The notes beneath the pieces were generated by a model, which was not told where the DNA came from, did no database searches, and saw only the letters and a list, made by a program, of their open reading frames with translations. From NCBI GenBank assembly GCA_021154945.1, contig JAJNQF010000179.1, positions 1 to 7,038 on the forward strand: a stretch of DNA of 7,038 nucleotides, read 5' to 3'. This DNA comes from Sphingomonas sp. Its GTDB lineage: Bacteria > Pseudomonadota > Alphaproteobacteria > Sphingomonadales > Sphingomonadaceae. The position numbers were made by a program, and so were the translations under genes. This document shows positions 1 to 5,871 of the stretch, in pieces (the stretch's first letter is position 1; each line of letters opens with the position of its first letter).

Positions 1-685
1 GGTGGTCGTCAATCTCGATGCCGTCAAGCGAGGACAGGCGCAGGCGTTCGATCTTTGGCACGTGGTGCAGGATGCGTTCGACGAGCTGGCCTAGCGTCGG
101 TGCGCCGGGAAGGTCGGGACCGTAACTGGTGAGGTCGACGCCGGTGAGGACGATCTCGCGGTGGCCGGCGTCGACAAGGTCGGCGATCCTTCCGACGACC
201 GCGCCGGCGGGGACCGAGCGGCTTGGCCCGCGGCCGAACGGGATCGCGCAGAACGTGCAGCGATGGTCGCAGCCGTTCTGGACCTCGACGAAGGCGCGGG
301 CGTGCGCGGAGAAGCTGGCGGCGAGATGGGGGGCGGTCTCGCGGACCTGCATGATGTCGGAGACGACGACCGGGGCTTCGGTCTGCCAAGCTTGCGACGT
401 GAGCTTGTCGGCGTTGCCGACGACGCGGTCGACTTCGGGCATGGCGGCGAAGCTGGCGGGGTCGATCTGCGCGGCGCATCCTGTGACGACGATCTGTGCC
501 TCGGGGCGGTCGCGTTTCGCGCGGCGGATCGCCACCCGCGTCGCCTTAACCGCCGCGTTGGTGACCGCGCAGCTGTTGACCACGACCATGTCCCGCCCGG
601 CGACGAGCGCGCGGATGGTCTCGCTTTCGGCGATGTTGAGGCGGCAGCCGAGGCTGATGACCTCTGGCGCGGGGGCGGATGACAG
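1..685 (-). CDS. mtaB: MtaB, tRNA t6A37 methylthiotransferase (3' part outside window)
   Basis: Radical-SAM enzyme that adds a methylthio group to N6-threonylcarbamoyladenosine at position 37 of tRNAs decoding ANN codons, giving ms2t6A. About 228 codons are visible; the C-terminal part, including any TRAM domain, lies left of the window. Counting the proposed start as residue 1, the N-terminal methylthiotransferase domain shows its three iron-sulfur cysteines: C14 in VISLGCRLN, C39 in VVVNSCAVTN and C70 in VVTGCAAQ. The radical-SAM cluster motif CDHRCTFC (CxxxCxxC) is at residues 139-146, followed by GHREIVLTGVDLTSYG. The reading frame upstream of the first cysteine has no nearby ATG, GTG or TTG. 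The only close candidate is CTG at 683-685, giving MSSAPAPEVISLGC, which fits the family's short N-terminus. No Shine-Dalgarno sequence precedes it. The family call is very secure, the exact start is not. It runs in the same direction as the GGDEF-EAL gene but 324 bp downstream of it. Confidence 0.93.
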   Translation of the reverse strand, partial: MSSAPAPEVISLGCRLNIAESETIRALVAGRDMVVVNSCAVTNAAVKATRVAIRRAKRDRPEAQIVVTGCAAQIDPASFAAMPEVDRVVGNADKLTSQAWQTEAPVVVSDIMQVRETAPHLAASFSAHARAFVEVQNGCDHRCTFCAIPFGRGPSRSVPAGAVVGRIADLVDAGHREIVLTGVDLTSYGPDLPGAPTLGQLVERILHHVPKIERLRLSSLDGIEIDDH

Positions 686-768
686 GGGGCGCGATTTAGG
701 AGGGGCGGGGGGGGAAGTCCACGCTTTGCGGTTTGTGGTCTGTGGGAAATGCCCGGCTGTCCACCGCC

Positions 769-846
769 GTTCTCCTGCGGATGCAGGAGCCCAGGGTATC
801 AAACGGAGCGCTGCTTGGTCCTGGGCTCCCGCCTTCGCGGGAGAAC
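769..846. repeat. Inverted pair of extragenic palindromic repeats, type A
   Basis: Two 27-bp arms at 769-795 and 820-846 face each other; the reverse complement of the second matches the first at 23 of 27 positions. Each arm is itself a hairpin: CTCCTGC pairs with GCAGGAG in the first, CTCCCGC with GCGGGAG in the second. The stem differences are therefore compensatory. The shared tail is GGAGCCCAGG. The same repeat occurs again as a tight pair at 5872-5928. This is a REP/BIME-like arrangement; no transposase is nearby. Confidence 0.8.
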
Positions 847-872
847 AGATTGGGGAGTGGGCCTTCACCCAA

Positions 873-980
873 CACCACCCCGGCGAAGGCCGGGGCCCAG
901 TTGGGGATCGTTGCTAACTACGGCCTATCCGCGGTTACTGCGACCTTTCCAATTGGGCCCCGGCCTCCGCCGGGGTGGTG
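873..980. repeat. Inverted pair of extragenic palindromic repeats, type B
   Basis: Arms of 32 bp at 873-904 and 949-980 are inverted copies differing at only 2 positions. Each contains the hairpin CCCCGGC-GCCGGGG with a short loop, followed by a GGGCCCA-type tail. The core (GGCGAAGGC followed by a G-rich run and CCCAG) resembles the type A repeat, suggesting a common family. The spacer 905-948 shows no feature I recognise. The pair lies about 30 bp beyond the stop codon of the GGDEF-EAL gene and could protect or end its transcript, but no U-tract is present. Confidence 0.82.
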
Positions 981-1009
981 CTTGGTAGATGGGGGCACAG
1001 TGCTCGCAG

Positions 1010-2635
1010 TCAGCTCGCCAATCGAGGCGCAATCCCTCGCGGTGGTGGCGCATCGCGGTCTGGGCGCTGTGCCAGGAGCCGCTTTTCCGCTAGCAAGCGC
1101 CGGACCTGTGCCGTGCCGAGCGGTCGCCCGTACAGATACCCCTGGCCTTTCGCGCATCCGATCGCACGCAGGCGTTCCTCGATCGCGGCGTCCTCGATCC
1201 CTTCTGCGGTCGTGGGCAGGTTGAGGCTGTCCCCCAGCCGCACGATCGTGTTCACGATCGCCATGCTCTCGGGGTTGTCCAGGATAGAGGTGACGAAACT
1301 CTTGTCGATCTTGATCCGATCGAAGGGCAGCGCCCTCAGATGCGCCAAGCTCGAATAGCCGGTACCGAAATCGTCGAGGGCGAGGCGGATGCCCTGGTTT
1401 TTCAGGCTCCCGACGATCGACTGCGCGAGCGGGAGATTGTCGAACAACGCGGTCTCGGTGATCTCGATTTCGAGCCGGCTGGCGGGGAAGCCCGTCTCGA
1501 CCAGCGTCTTGATGATCTTCTGTGCGAGCCATGCGTCGCGCAGTTGCAGCGGCGAGACGTTGACCGACAGGCTGAGGGCCGCGTCCCAGTCGCGCGCGGC
1601 GGCGAATGCCTGGCGCATGATCGACAGCGAGAGCTCTCCGATCAGCCCGATCTCCTCGGCGATGGGAATGAAGACGTCCGGGGCGATCGTGCCGCGTGTC
1701 GGGTGTTCCCAGCGTGCGAGGACTTCGAAGCCGGTAATGCGGCCGGTGGTCAGGTCGACCTGCTGCTCGAAATAAGGGACGATTTCCTCCGCGGGGATCG
1801 CATGGCGCAGGCCCGCTTCGAGTTCTCCGCGCAGTTGCAGCGAGCGTTCCATCGAGCGATCGAACCAGGCATGCCGGCCGCGCCCCGCGGTCTTGGCGGC
1901 GTGGAGCGCGATGTCGGCGTTACGCAACAACCCGTCGACCGAGGCGCAGTCGAAGTCCGAGCGCGCGATACCGATCGACACGCTCATATGGATCTCGACG
2001 CCGTTGCTGCGGAACGGGAGCGCGAGGCCGGCGACCATGCGTTCGGCGATCCGATCGGCAACGTTCTTGTGCGCGGAATCGAACACGAACGCGCAGGCGA
2101 ACTCATCCGCGCCAAGCCGCGCGAGCAGGCTGGCGCCGGGCGCAATCGCCGCGATCGTCTCGGCGACATAGGCGAGCAGCAGGTCGCCGACCGCATAGCC
2201 GTGCAGGTCGTTGACGCTTTTGAAATGATCCACGTCGATTGTCAGCAGGGCCATTGCCTTGCCGCGGCGGCGGGCGCTGGCGAACAAGGTCGCGCCGTCC
2301 TCGGACAGGCTGCGACGGTTGAGGAGGCCGGTCAGCGGATCGCGCTGCGCCAGGGCCTGCGCACGGTGGCCGGCTTCGGTCAGGTCGCTCAGTTCCTCGG
2401 CCAGCGCTCGGTAGCGGAACCAGCCGAACAGGATCAGCGAGATATTGAGCAGCATCGTGGCAATCAATGTCCGGTCGATTACCGCGTTGCTGCCGTGCAG
2501 GTTCGCCAGCGCCTTGACGAGCACCGTACCGCCGGTGCCGACGAACAGCAGAATGGCGGCGCCCGTCACGGCGCCGGTCATGAATTCCCGACTGATGTTG
2601 CGGGGCGAACGCGTCGCCGCCGACTTTGCGGTCAT
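1010..2635 (-). CDS. Membrane-anchored GGDEF-EAL protein, probable c-di-GMP phosphodiesterase
   Basis: A 541-residue protein of c-di-GMP signalling. Two hydrophobic segments near residues 20-42 and 53-74 form a short membrane anchor with no large sensor domain. The GGDEF domain (about 95-260) starts with RDPLTGLLNRR at 98-108, has metal-ligand candidates in TIDVDHFK (132-139), and carries GADEF at 175-179 instead of GGDEF/GGEEF. No RxxD inhibitory site is visible upstream of it. The EAL domain (about 271-520) keeps the residues expected for catalysis: E304 in EVLARWEHP, N359 in VNVSPLQL, E391/E394 in EITET, D421-D422 in DDFGTGYSSL, K442 in IKIDKSF, E478 in TTAEGIED and Q498 in QGYLYGRP. I infer hydrolysis of c-di-GMP, with the GGDEF domain inactive or serving as a GTP-binding regulator. 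The ATG start at 2633-2635 has only a distant AAGGA. It is transcribed divergently from ffh. Confidence 0.93.
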   Translation of the reverse strand: MTAKSAATRSPRNISREFMTGAVTGAAILLFVGTGGTVLVKALANLHGSNAVIDRTLIATMLLNISLILFGWFRYRALAEELSDLTEAGHRAQALAQRDPLTGLLNRRSLSEDGATLFASARRRGKAMALLTIDVDHFKSVNDLHGYAVGDLLLAYVAETIAAIAPGASLLARLGADEFACAFVFDSAHKNVADRIAERMVAGLALPFRSNGVEIHMSVSIGIARSDFDCASVDGLLRNADIALHAAKTAGRGRHAWFDRSMERSLQLRGELEAGLRHAIPAEEIVPYFEQQVDLTTGRITGFEVLARWEHPTRGTIAPDVFIPIAEEIGLIGELSLSIMRQAFAAARDWDAALSLSVNVSPLQLRDAWLAQKIIKTLVETGFPASRLEIEITETALFDNLPLAQSIVGSLKNQGIRLALDDFGTGYSSLAHLRALPFDRIKIDKSFVTSILDNPESMAIVNTIVRLGDSLNLPTTAEGIEDAAIEERLRAIGCAKGQGYLYGRPLGTAQVRRLLAEKRLLAQRPDRDAPPPRGIAPRLAS

Positions 2636-2692
2636 GTGGATGTCCGGTCCTTGATTGGTTGCCGGTGTGCCATGCGAGAAGTGTAGGAGGTG

Positions 2693-2707
2693 TTAAGGCG
2701 GCGTTAG
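2693..2707. promoter_or_regulatory. CtrA-like binding site (TTAA-N7-TTAG)
   Basis: TTAA at 2693-2696 and TTAG at 2704-2707 are separated by 7 bases, which matches the alphaproteobacterial CtrA consensus TTAA-N7-TTAA at 7 of 8 positions. It lies 58 bp upstream of the GGDEF-EAL start codon. CtrA often controls motility and c-di-GMP genes in this class, so the context fits, but a single near-match may be chance. TTAA is uncommon in DNA this GC-rich. Confidence 0.3.
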
Positions 2708-2751
2708 CGCGGGGCAGGGCGTGGCACAGACGCGATTGGTTGCGCGCATCT

Positions 2752-2773
2752 GTCATGCCGGGCTTGTTCCGGC
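2752..2773. repeat. Extragenic palindromic repeat, type C, single copy
   Basis: These 22 bases are identical to the first arm of the repeat pair at 5054-5148: GTCATGCCGG, then GCTTGTT, then CCGGC. The CCGG halves form a short stem around the GCTTGTT loop. No inverted partner arm is evident nearby. The copy downstream departs from the repeat after position 2773. Confidence 0.75.
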
Positions 2774-2790
2774 TTGACCGAGGAAATGGG

Positions 2791-2915
2791 GCAAGTCGGG
2801 ACCCGTCTTGCACTTCCACCCCACTTCCAGTAGTGGACCCGCCACGTTCCGTTACGGAGCGCATATGACGAGCATCCAAGGATGCACGCTGGCCGGCGAG
2901 GTTTCGCCCGCCGGC
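2791..2915 (+). promoter_or_regulatory. Possible structured leader of ffh
   Basis: Five short dyads follow one another: GCAAG/CTTGC with inner CGGG/CCCG (2791-2811), CCACT/AGTGG (2821-2836), a 7-bp stem with one G-T pair and a TTA loop (2845-2861), GCATCC-AA-GGATGC (2872-2885), and GCCGGCG/CGCCGGC (2892-2915). The last ends 37 bp before the ffh ATG. Whether they are transcribed is unknown because no promoter was identified. They may be a cis-regulatory leader, an upstream small RNA, or chance stems in GC-rich DNA. Confidence 0.3.
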
Positions 2916-2920
2916 GCTTT
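2892..2920 (+). terminator. Terminator-like stem-loop upstream of ffh
   Basis: A 7-bp GC stem, GCCGGCG (2892-2898) with CGCCGGC (2909-2915), encloses a 10-base loop and is followed by GCTTTT. The T run is only four long and is interrupted, so this is weak as an intrinsic terminator. It could end an upstream transcript or act as an attenuator in the ffh leader. Confidence 0.3.
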
Positions 2921-2952
2921 TGCGTTTGGCGACGGTGATAGGGAGTATTTCG

Positions 2953-4500
2953 ATGTTCGAAAGCCTGAGCGATCGACTTGGCGGCGTCTTCGACCGCCTT
3001 CGCGGCCGGGGTGCGCTGACCGAAGCGGACGTGCGTTCGGCGATGCGCGAGGTACGCGTCGCGCTTCTCGAAGCCGACGTCGCGCTGCCCGTCGCACGCG
3101 AGTTCGTCGACAAGGCGACCGAGAAGGCGATCGGCCAAAACGTCCTGCGCTCGGTCACGCCGGGCCAGCAGGTCGTCAAGATCGTCAGCGATGCGCTGGT
3201 CGAGATGCTCGGTTCCGAAGCCTCGGAGCTGGAGCTGGGCGTTACCCCGCCGGCCGTCATCATGATGGTCGGCCTTCAGGGTTCGGGCAAGACGACCACG
3301 ACCGCCAAGATCGCCAAACGGCTGGCGGCGGGGCAGGCCAATTTTGGACAGGGCAGTCGCGAGCGCAAAAAGGTGCTGATGGCGTCGCTCGACGTCAATC
3401 GCCCGAACGCGCAGGAGCAGTTGGCAACGCTCGGCACGCAGATCGAGGTCGCGACGCTGCCGATCGTGGCCGGCCAGCAGCCGGTCGATATCGCCCGTCG
3501 CGCGATGCAGGCGGCCAAGCTCCAGGGCTATGACGTCCTGATGCTCGACACAGCCGGCCGACTCCATGTCGACCAGGCGTTGATGGACGAGATGAAGGCG
3601 GTCGCCGACGTTGCGAACCCGGCCGAGATCCTGCTGGTCGTCGACTCGCTGACCGGTCAGGACGCGGTCAACGTCGCGCAGAACTTCTCCGACCAGGTGC
3701 CGCTGACGGGTATCGTGCTGACCCGCATGGACGGCGATGCGCGCGGCGGCGCGGCGCTGTCGATGCGCGCGGTCACCGGCAAGCCTATCAAGTTTGCAGG
3801 GACCGGCGAGAAGCTCGACGCGCTCGAGTCATTCCACCCAGAACGCGTCGCCGGCCGTATCCTCGGCATGGGCGACGTCGTCAGCCTGGTCGAGCGCGCC
3901 GCGGAGTCTATCCAGCAGGAAGACGCCGAGCGGATGGCCGCCAAGATGGCCAAGGGTCAGTTCGACATGAACGACCTGCGCGCCCAGCTGGCGCAGATGC
4001 AGCGGATGGGCGGGCTCGGCGCGCTGGCGGGCATGATCCCCGGCATGAAGAAGGCGCAGGGCGCGGTCGCGTCGGTCGGTGGCGAAAAGGTGCTCGTGCA
4101 CATGGACGCGATGATCGGCTCGATGACGATCAAGGAGCGCAACAAGCCCGAACTGATCAACGCCAAGCGCAAGATCCGCATCGCCAAGGGTTCCGGGACG
4201 ACCGTGCAGGAAGTCAACAAGCTGCTGAAAATGCACCTCGAAATGTCGACCGCCATGAAGAAGATCAAGAAGATGGGCGGCATGAAGGGCATGATGGCGA
4301 TGCTCGGCAAGGGCGGCCTTGGCGGCGGTCTCGGCGGGATCGGCAATGCGATCGGCGGGCCGCAGATGGGCGACATGCTCAACAAGGCTGGCGCTGGTGG
4401 CCTGCCGGGCGGTTCGTCCGGCGGCGGGCTTCCGGGGCTCGGTGGCCCCAAGATGCCGCAGATGCCGGCCGGTTTCGACGATTTTCTGAAGAAGAAATAA
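2953..4500 (+). CDS. ffh: Ffh, signal recognition particle GTPase (SRP54)
   Basis: A 515-residue protein subunit of the bacterial signal recognition particle. It binds the small SRP RNA and signal sequences emerging from the ribosome, and docks with FtsY for membrane insertion. An N-terminal helical domain is followed by the GTPase domain: P-loop GLQGSGKTT at 107-115, DVNRP at 147-151, DTAGR at 199-203, TRMDGDARGG from 257, and GEKLDALESFHPERVAGRILGMGD after it. The methionine-rich M domain spans roughly 330-445 and includes the SRP-RNA-binding stretch KIRIAKGSGTTVQEVNKLLK. A glycine-rich tail ends in FDDFLKKK. The ATG at 2953 is chosen because GGGAG (2941-2945) precedes it by 7 bases and MFESLSDRLGGVFDRLRG is a typical Ffh start; a TTG at 2920 is rejected. 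About nine extra residues (GQANFGQGS) lie between the P-loop helix and DVNRP compared with E. coli. First gene of the ffh-rpsP-rimM cluster. Confidence 0.97.
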   Translation: MFESLSDRLGGVFDRLRGRGALTEADVRSAMREVRVALLEADVALPVAREFVDKATEKAIGQNVLRSVTPGQQVVKIVSDALVEMLGSEASELELGVTPPAVIMMVGLQGSGKTTTTAKIAKRLAAGQANFGQGSRERKKVLMASLDVNRPNAQEQLATLGTQIEVATLPIVAGQQPVDIARRAMQAAKLQGYDVLMLDTAGRLHVDQALMDEMKAVADVANPAEILLVVDSLTGQDAVNVAQNFSDQVPLTGIVLTRMDGDARGGAALSMRAVTGKPIKFAGTGEKLDALESFHPERVAGRILGMGDVVSLVERAAESIQQEDAERMAAKMAKGQFDMNDLRAQLAQMQRMGGLGALAGMIPGMKKAQGAVASVGGEKVLVHMDAMIGSMTIKERNKPELINAKRKIRIAKGSGTTVQEVNKLLKMHLEMSTAMKKIKKMGGMKGMMAMLGKGGLGGGLGGIGNAIGGPQMGDMLNKAGAGGLPGGSSGGGLPGLGGPKMPQMPAGFDDFLKKK

Positions 4501-4566
4501 CCTCTTATCCAACCACGACACCTCGGCTTTGCTCGGGGATCTATCTAGAAAACGAAGGAAAATATC

Positions 4567-5013
4567 ATGGCAATCAACATTCGCCTCGCGCGCGGTGGCT
4601 CCAAGAAGCGTCCTTATTACAAGATCGTCGTTGCCGATGCGCGCAGCCCGCGTGATGGCCGCTTCATCGAGAAGATCGGCAACTACAACCCGCTCCTCGC
4701 CAAGGACAACGAGCAGCGCGTGCAGCTCGACGCCGACCGCGCGAAGCATTGGCTGAGTGTCGGCGCGCAGCCGACCGACCGCGTCGCGCGCTTCCTCGAC
4801 CAGGCTGGCGTGCTCGAGCGTTCGGCACGCAACAACCCGAACAAGGGCAAGCCCGGCGAGAAGGCCACCGAGCGCGCTGAAGAGCGTGCGACCAAGGCGG
4901 CCGAAGCTGCCGAGGCCGAAGCGGCTGCAAAGGCTGCACCTGCGACCGGCAGCAACGAAGAGACCGAGCAGGTCGCCGCTGCTGAAATCGAAGACGCTAC
5001 GAGCGCTTCGTAA
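4567..5013 (+). CDS. rpsP: 30S ribosomal protein bS16
   Basis: A 148-residue component of the small ribosomal subunit that helps 30S assembly by contacting 16S rRNA. The conserved core is MAINIRLARGGSKKRPYYKI followed by VVADARSPRDGRFIEKIGNYNPL and, near residues 58-82, DRAKHWLSVGAQPTDRVARF. E. coli bS16 is only 82 residues. From about residue 84 this protein carries an extension rich in Ala, Glu and Lys, which turns acidic at the end (EETEQVAAAEIEDATSAS). Long low-complexity tails of this sort are frequent in alphaproteobacterial bS16. The start is supported by GAAGGAA (4554-4560), 6 bases before the ATG. It lies 66 bp after ffh, with no terminator seen between, so the two are probably co-transcribed. 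Confidence 0.97.
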   Translation: MAINIRLARGGSKKRPYYKIVVADARSPRDGRFIEKIGNYNPLLAKDNEQRVQLDADRAKHWLSVGAQPTDRVARFLDQAGVLERSARNNPNKGKPGEKATERAEERATKAAEAAEAEAAAKAAPATGSNEETEQVAAAEIEDATSAS

Positions 5014-5053
5014 TATTCGGGGGGCGGGGGGCTTGGTCCCTCCGCCTCCTCTC

Positions 5054-5148
5054 CGTCATGCCGGGCTTGTTCCGGCATCCACTCGTCCGTGAATCCGAGA
5101 GCATTGGGTACGCGGAACAGTGGACCCCGGAACAAGCCCGGGGTGACG
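5054..5148. repeat. Inverted pair of extragenic palindromic repeats, type C
   Basis: Arms of 29 bp at 5054-5082 and 5120-5148 are inverted copies with the shared loop GCTTGTT. The first arm has the stem ATGCCGG/CCGGCAT and the second (read in reverse) CCCCGG/CCGGGG, so both mismatched ends are changed on both sides of the stem. A further partial copy is at 2752-2773. The pair lies between rpsP and rimM and could form a large intercistronic hairpin affecting mRNA stability or read-through. It is REP/BIME-like, with no coding content. Confidence 0.85.
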
Positions 5149-5246
5149 AAGGGCGGGAAGCTTCTCCCGTTCCTACTACGGGTAGCCAACCGCACCCGAT
5201 CGGCGCGTCATGCGTTCTCCTCTCGGTACCCCCCGAAAAGGAGCGC

Positions 5247-5390
5247 ATGATGGCCCCCGAATCCGACCCCCGCACAGCCCCAGCACCCGAGGACATCGAA
5301 GATGCCACCAACCAAGGCGTCTCCGCCGACGACCCCGCCGAAGGCTCCGACGACACCCCCGGCCGCGATGAAGGCTCCGCGCAAGGATGA
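5247..5390 (+). CDS. Possible small acidic protein overlapping the start of rimM
   Basis: A 47-codon frame beginning MMAPESDPRTAPAPEDIED and ending DEGSAQG. AAGGAG at 5238-5243 lies 3 bases before the first ATG and 6 before the second (5250), the best-looking ribosome binding site in this stretch. Codons from 5250 to about 5367 are mostly GNN with C or G in the third position, as expected for coding DNA here, whereas the rimM frame over 5302-5367 is poor in G at first positions. The frame is different from rimM and overlaps it. The product is rich in D, E, P, A and S and probably disordered; I recognise no family. It might be a real coupled small protein, a remnant of a longer RimM N-terminus shifted by an indel, or chance. 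Confidence 0.33.
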   Translation: MMAPESDPRTAPAPEDIEDATNQGVSADDPAEGSDDTPGRDEGSAQG

Positions 5391-5868
5391 AGTGACGCTC
5401 GCCGTCGTCATCGGTGCCCACGGCATCGGTGGCGAAGTGCGGCTCAAGGTCTTCGCCGAGAATTTCGGGAGCTATAAGAGCTTCAACAACGGCGCGCTGT
5501 CGCTGAAGTCCGCCCGCAGCGGCAACAACGGCATGATCGCGCGCTTCGCCGAGGTCGCCGATCGTAACGCTGCAGAGGCGATGCGCGGTACTGAGCTGAC
5601 TGTGCCGCGCGCATCGTTGCCGCCGCTTGAGGATGGTGAATATTATCATACCGACGTGATCGGGCTGGACGTGGTGTCGACGGATGGCGAAGCGATCGGT
5701 CGCGTAGTCGCGATCGACAATTTCGGCGCGGGCGACGTGATCGAGATCGAACGCCTACCGGTGGACGACAAGCCCGGCAAGCGCTTCATGGTCCCGATGC
5801 GTGTCGAAGCAGTCCCCGAGTGGAATGCGGAAAGGCTCGTCGTAGAGGCCTCGTTCGCCGCCGATTAA
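5302..5868 (+). CDS. rimM: RimM, 16S rRNA processing / 30S maturation factor
   Basis: Assists late maturation of the 30S subunit head, binding ribosomal protein uS19 and the 16S 3' domain. With the 5302 start the product has 188 residues. The RimM N-terminal beta-barrel covers about 30-105 (VTLAVVIGAHGIGGEVRLKV at 31-50), and the C-terminal PRC-barrel about 112-185 (EYYHTDVIGLDVV, GAGDVIEIE, FMVPM, AVPEWNAERLVVE). Residues 1-29 are a Pro/Ala/Thr/Lys-rich leader with repeated KA(S)P(P)TTPP units. Start choice is uncertain. ATG 5302 has GAGG (5289-5292) at 9 bases. ATG 5368 would give a 166-residue protein beginning MKAPRKDEVTLAVV, closer to the family's usual length, but lacks its own Shine-Dalgarno and would depend on coupling to the overlapping frame at 5247-5390. 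The usual downstream partner trmD is not present within the window. Confidence 0.95.
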   Translation: MPPTKASPPTTPPKAPTTPPAAMKAPRKDEVTLAVVIGAHGIGGEVRLKVFAENFGSYKSFNNGALSLKSARSGNNGMIARFAEVADRNAAEAMRGTELTVPRASLPPLEDGEYYHTDVIGLDVVSTDGEAIGRVVAIDNFGAGDVIEIERLPVDDKPGKRFMVPMRVEAVPEWNAERLVVEASFAAD

Positions 5869-5871
5869 GTC

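Larger units (their letters stand above)
686..1009. other. Intergenic region with extragenic palindromes, no gene seen
   Basis: This 324-bp gap separates the 3' end of the GGDEF-EAL gene from the 5' end of mtaB, both on the minus strand. I see no credible coding frame: the short frames on both strands run through repeat sequence. It holds two pairs of inverted palindromic repeats (769-846 and 873-980). Any mtaB promoter should lie within about 686-770, but I could not identify convincing -35 and -10 boxes there. The C-rich stretch just upstream of mtaB (minus strand) lacks a purine-rich ribosome binding site. Confidence 0.75.
2636..2952. other. Divergent intergenic region between the GGDEF-EAL gene and ffh
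   Basis: This 317-bp region should hold the promoters of both divergent genes. I see a CtrA-like site at 2693-2707, one palindromic repeat copy at 2752-2773, and a run of small dyads between 2791 and 2915 that would be in the ffh leader if transcription starts upstream of them. I found no convincing coding frame. I looked for the small SRP RNA, which can lie near SRP genes, but its conserved GGTCAGG...AGCAGCC tip is not present. No promoter could be assigned with confidence. Confidence 0.7.

Noticed and set aside
129..917. Plus-strand frames over the mtaB region
   Set aside because: The minus-strand frame contains all MtaB cysteine motifs, so these are antisense shadows.
769..980. CRISPR array from clustered repeats
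   Set aside because: The repeats are inverted, not direct, unevenly spaced and of two types, and no cas gene is present.
1340..2686. Long plus-strand open frame of 448 codons
   Set aside because: It is antisense to the GGDEF-EAL gene, matches no family I know and has the composition of a shadow frame in GC-rich DNA.
2920..2952. Upstream TTG start for ffh
   Set aside because: The first residues MRLATVIGSIS are not family-like, the TTG lies beside the stem-loop, and ATG 2953 has a good ribosome binding site.
2636..2952. Small SRP RNA gene next to ffh
   Set aside because: The conserved GGTCAGG and AGCAGCC tip motifs are absent, so the hairpins are not that RNA.
2103..3263. Minus-strand open frame of 386 codons crossing the divergent intergenic region
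   Set aside because: It overlaps the start of the GGDEF-EAL gene in another frame and runs antisense into ffh, with low-complexity Ser/Arg-rich content.
4501..4566. Terminator between ffh and rpsP
   Set aside because: No stem of useful length followed by a T run is present; the genes appear to be co-transcribed.
3829..4749. Minus-strand open frame of 306 codons
   Set aside because: It lies antisense to ffh and rpsP, whose identities are certain; its His/Leu/Arg-rich product is typical of a shadow.
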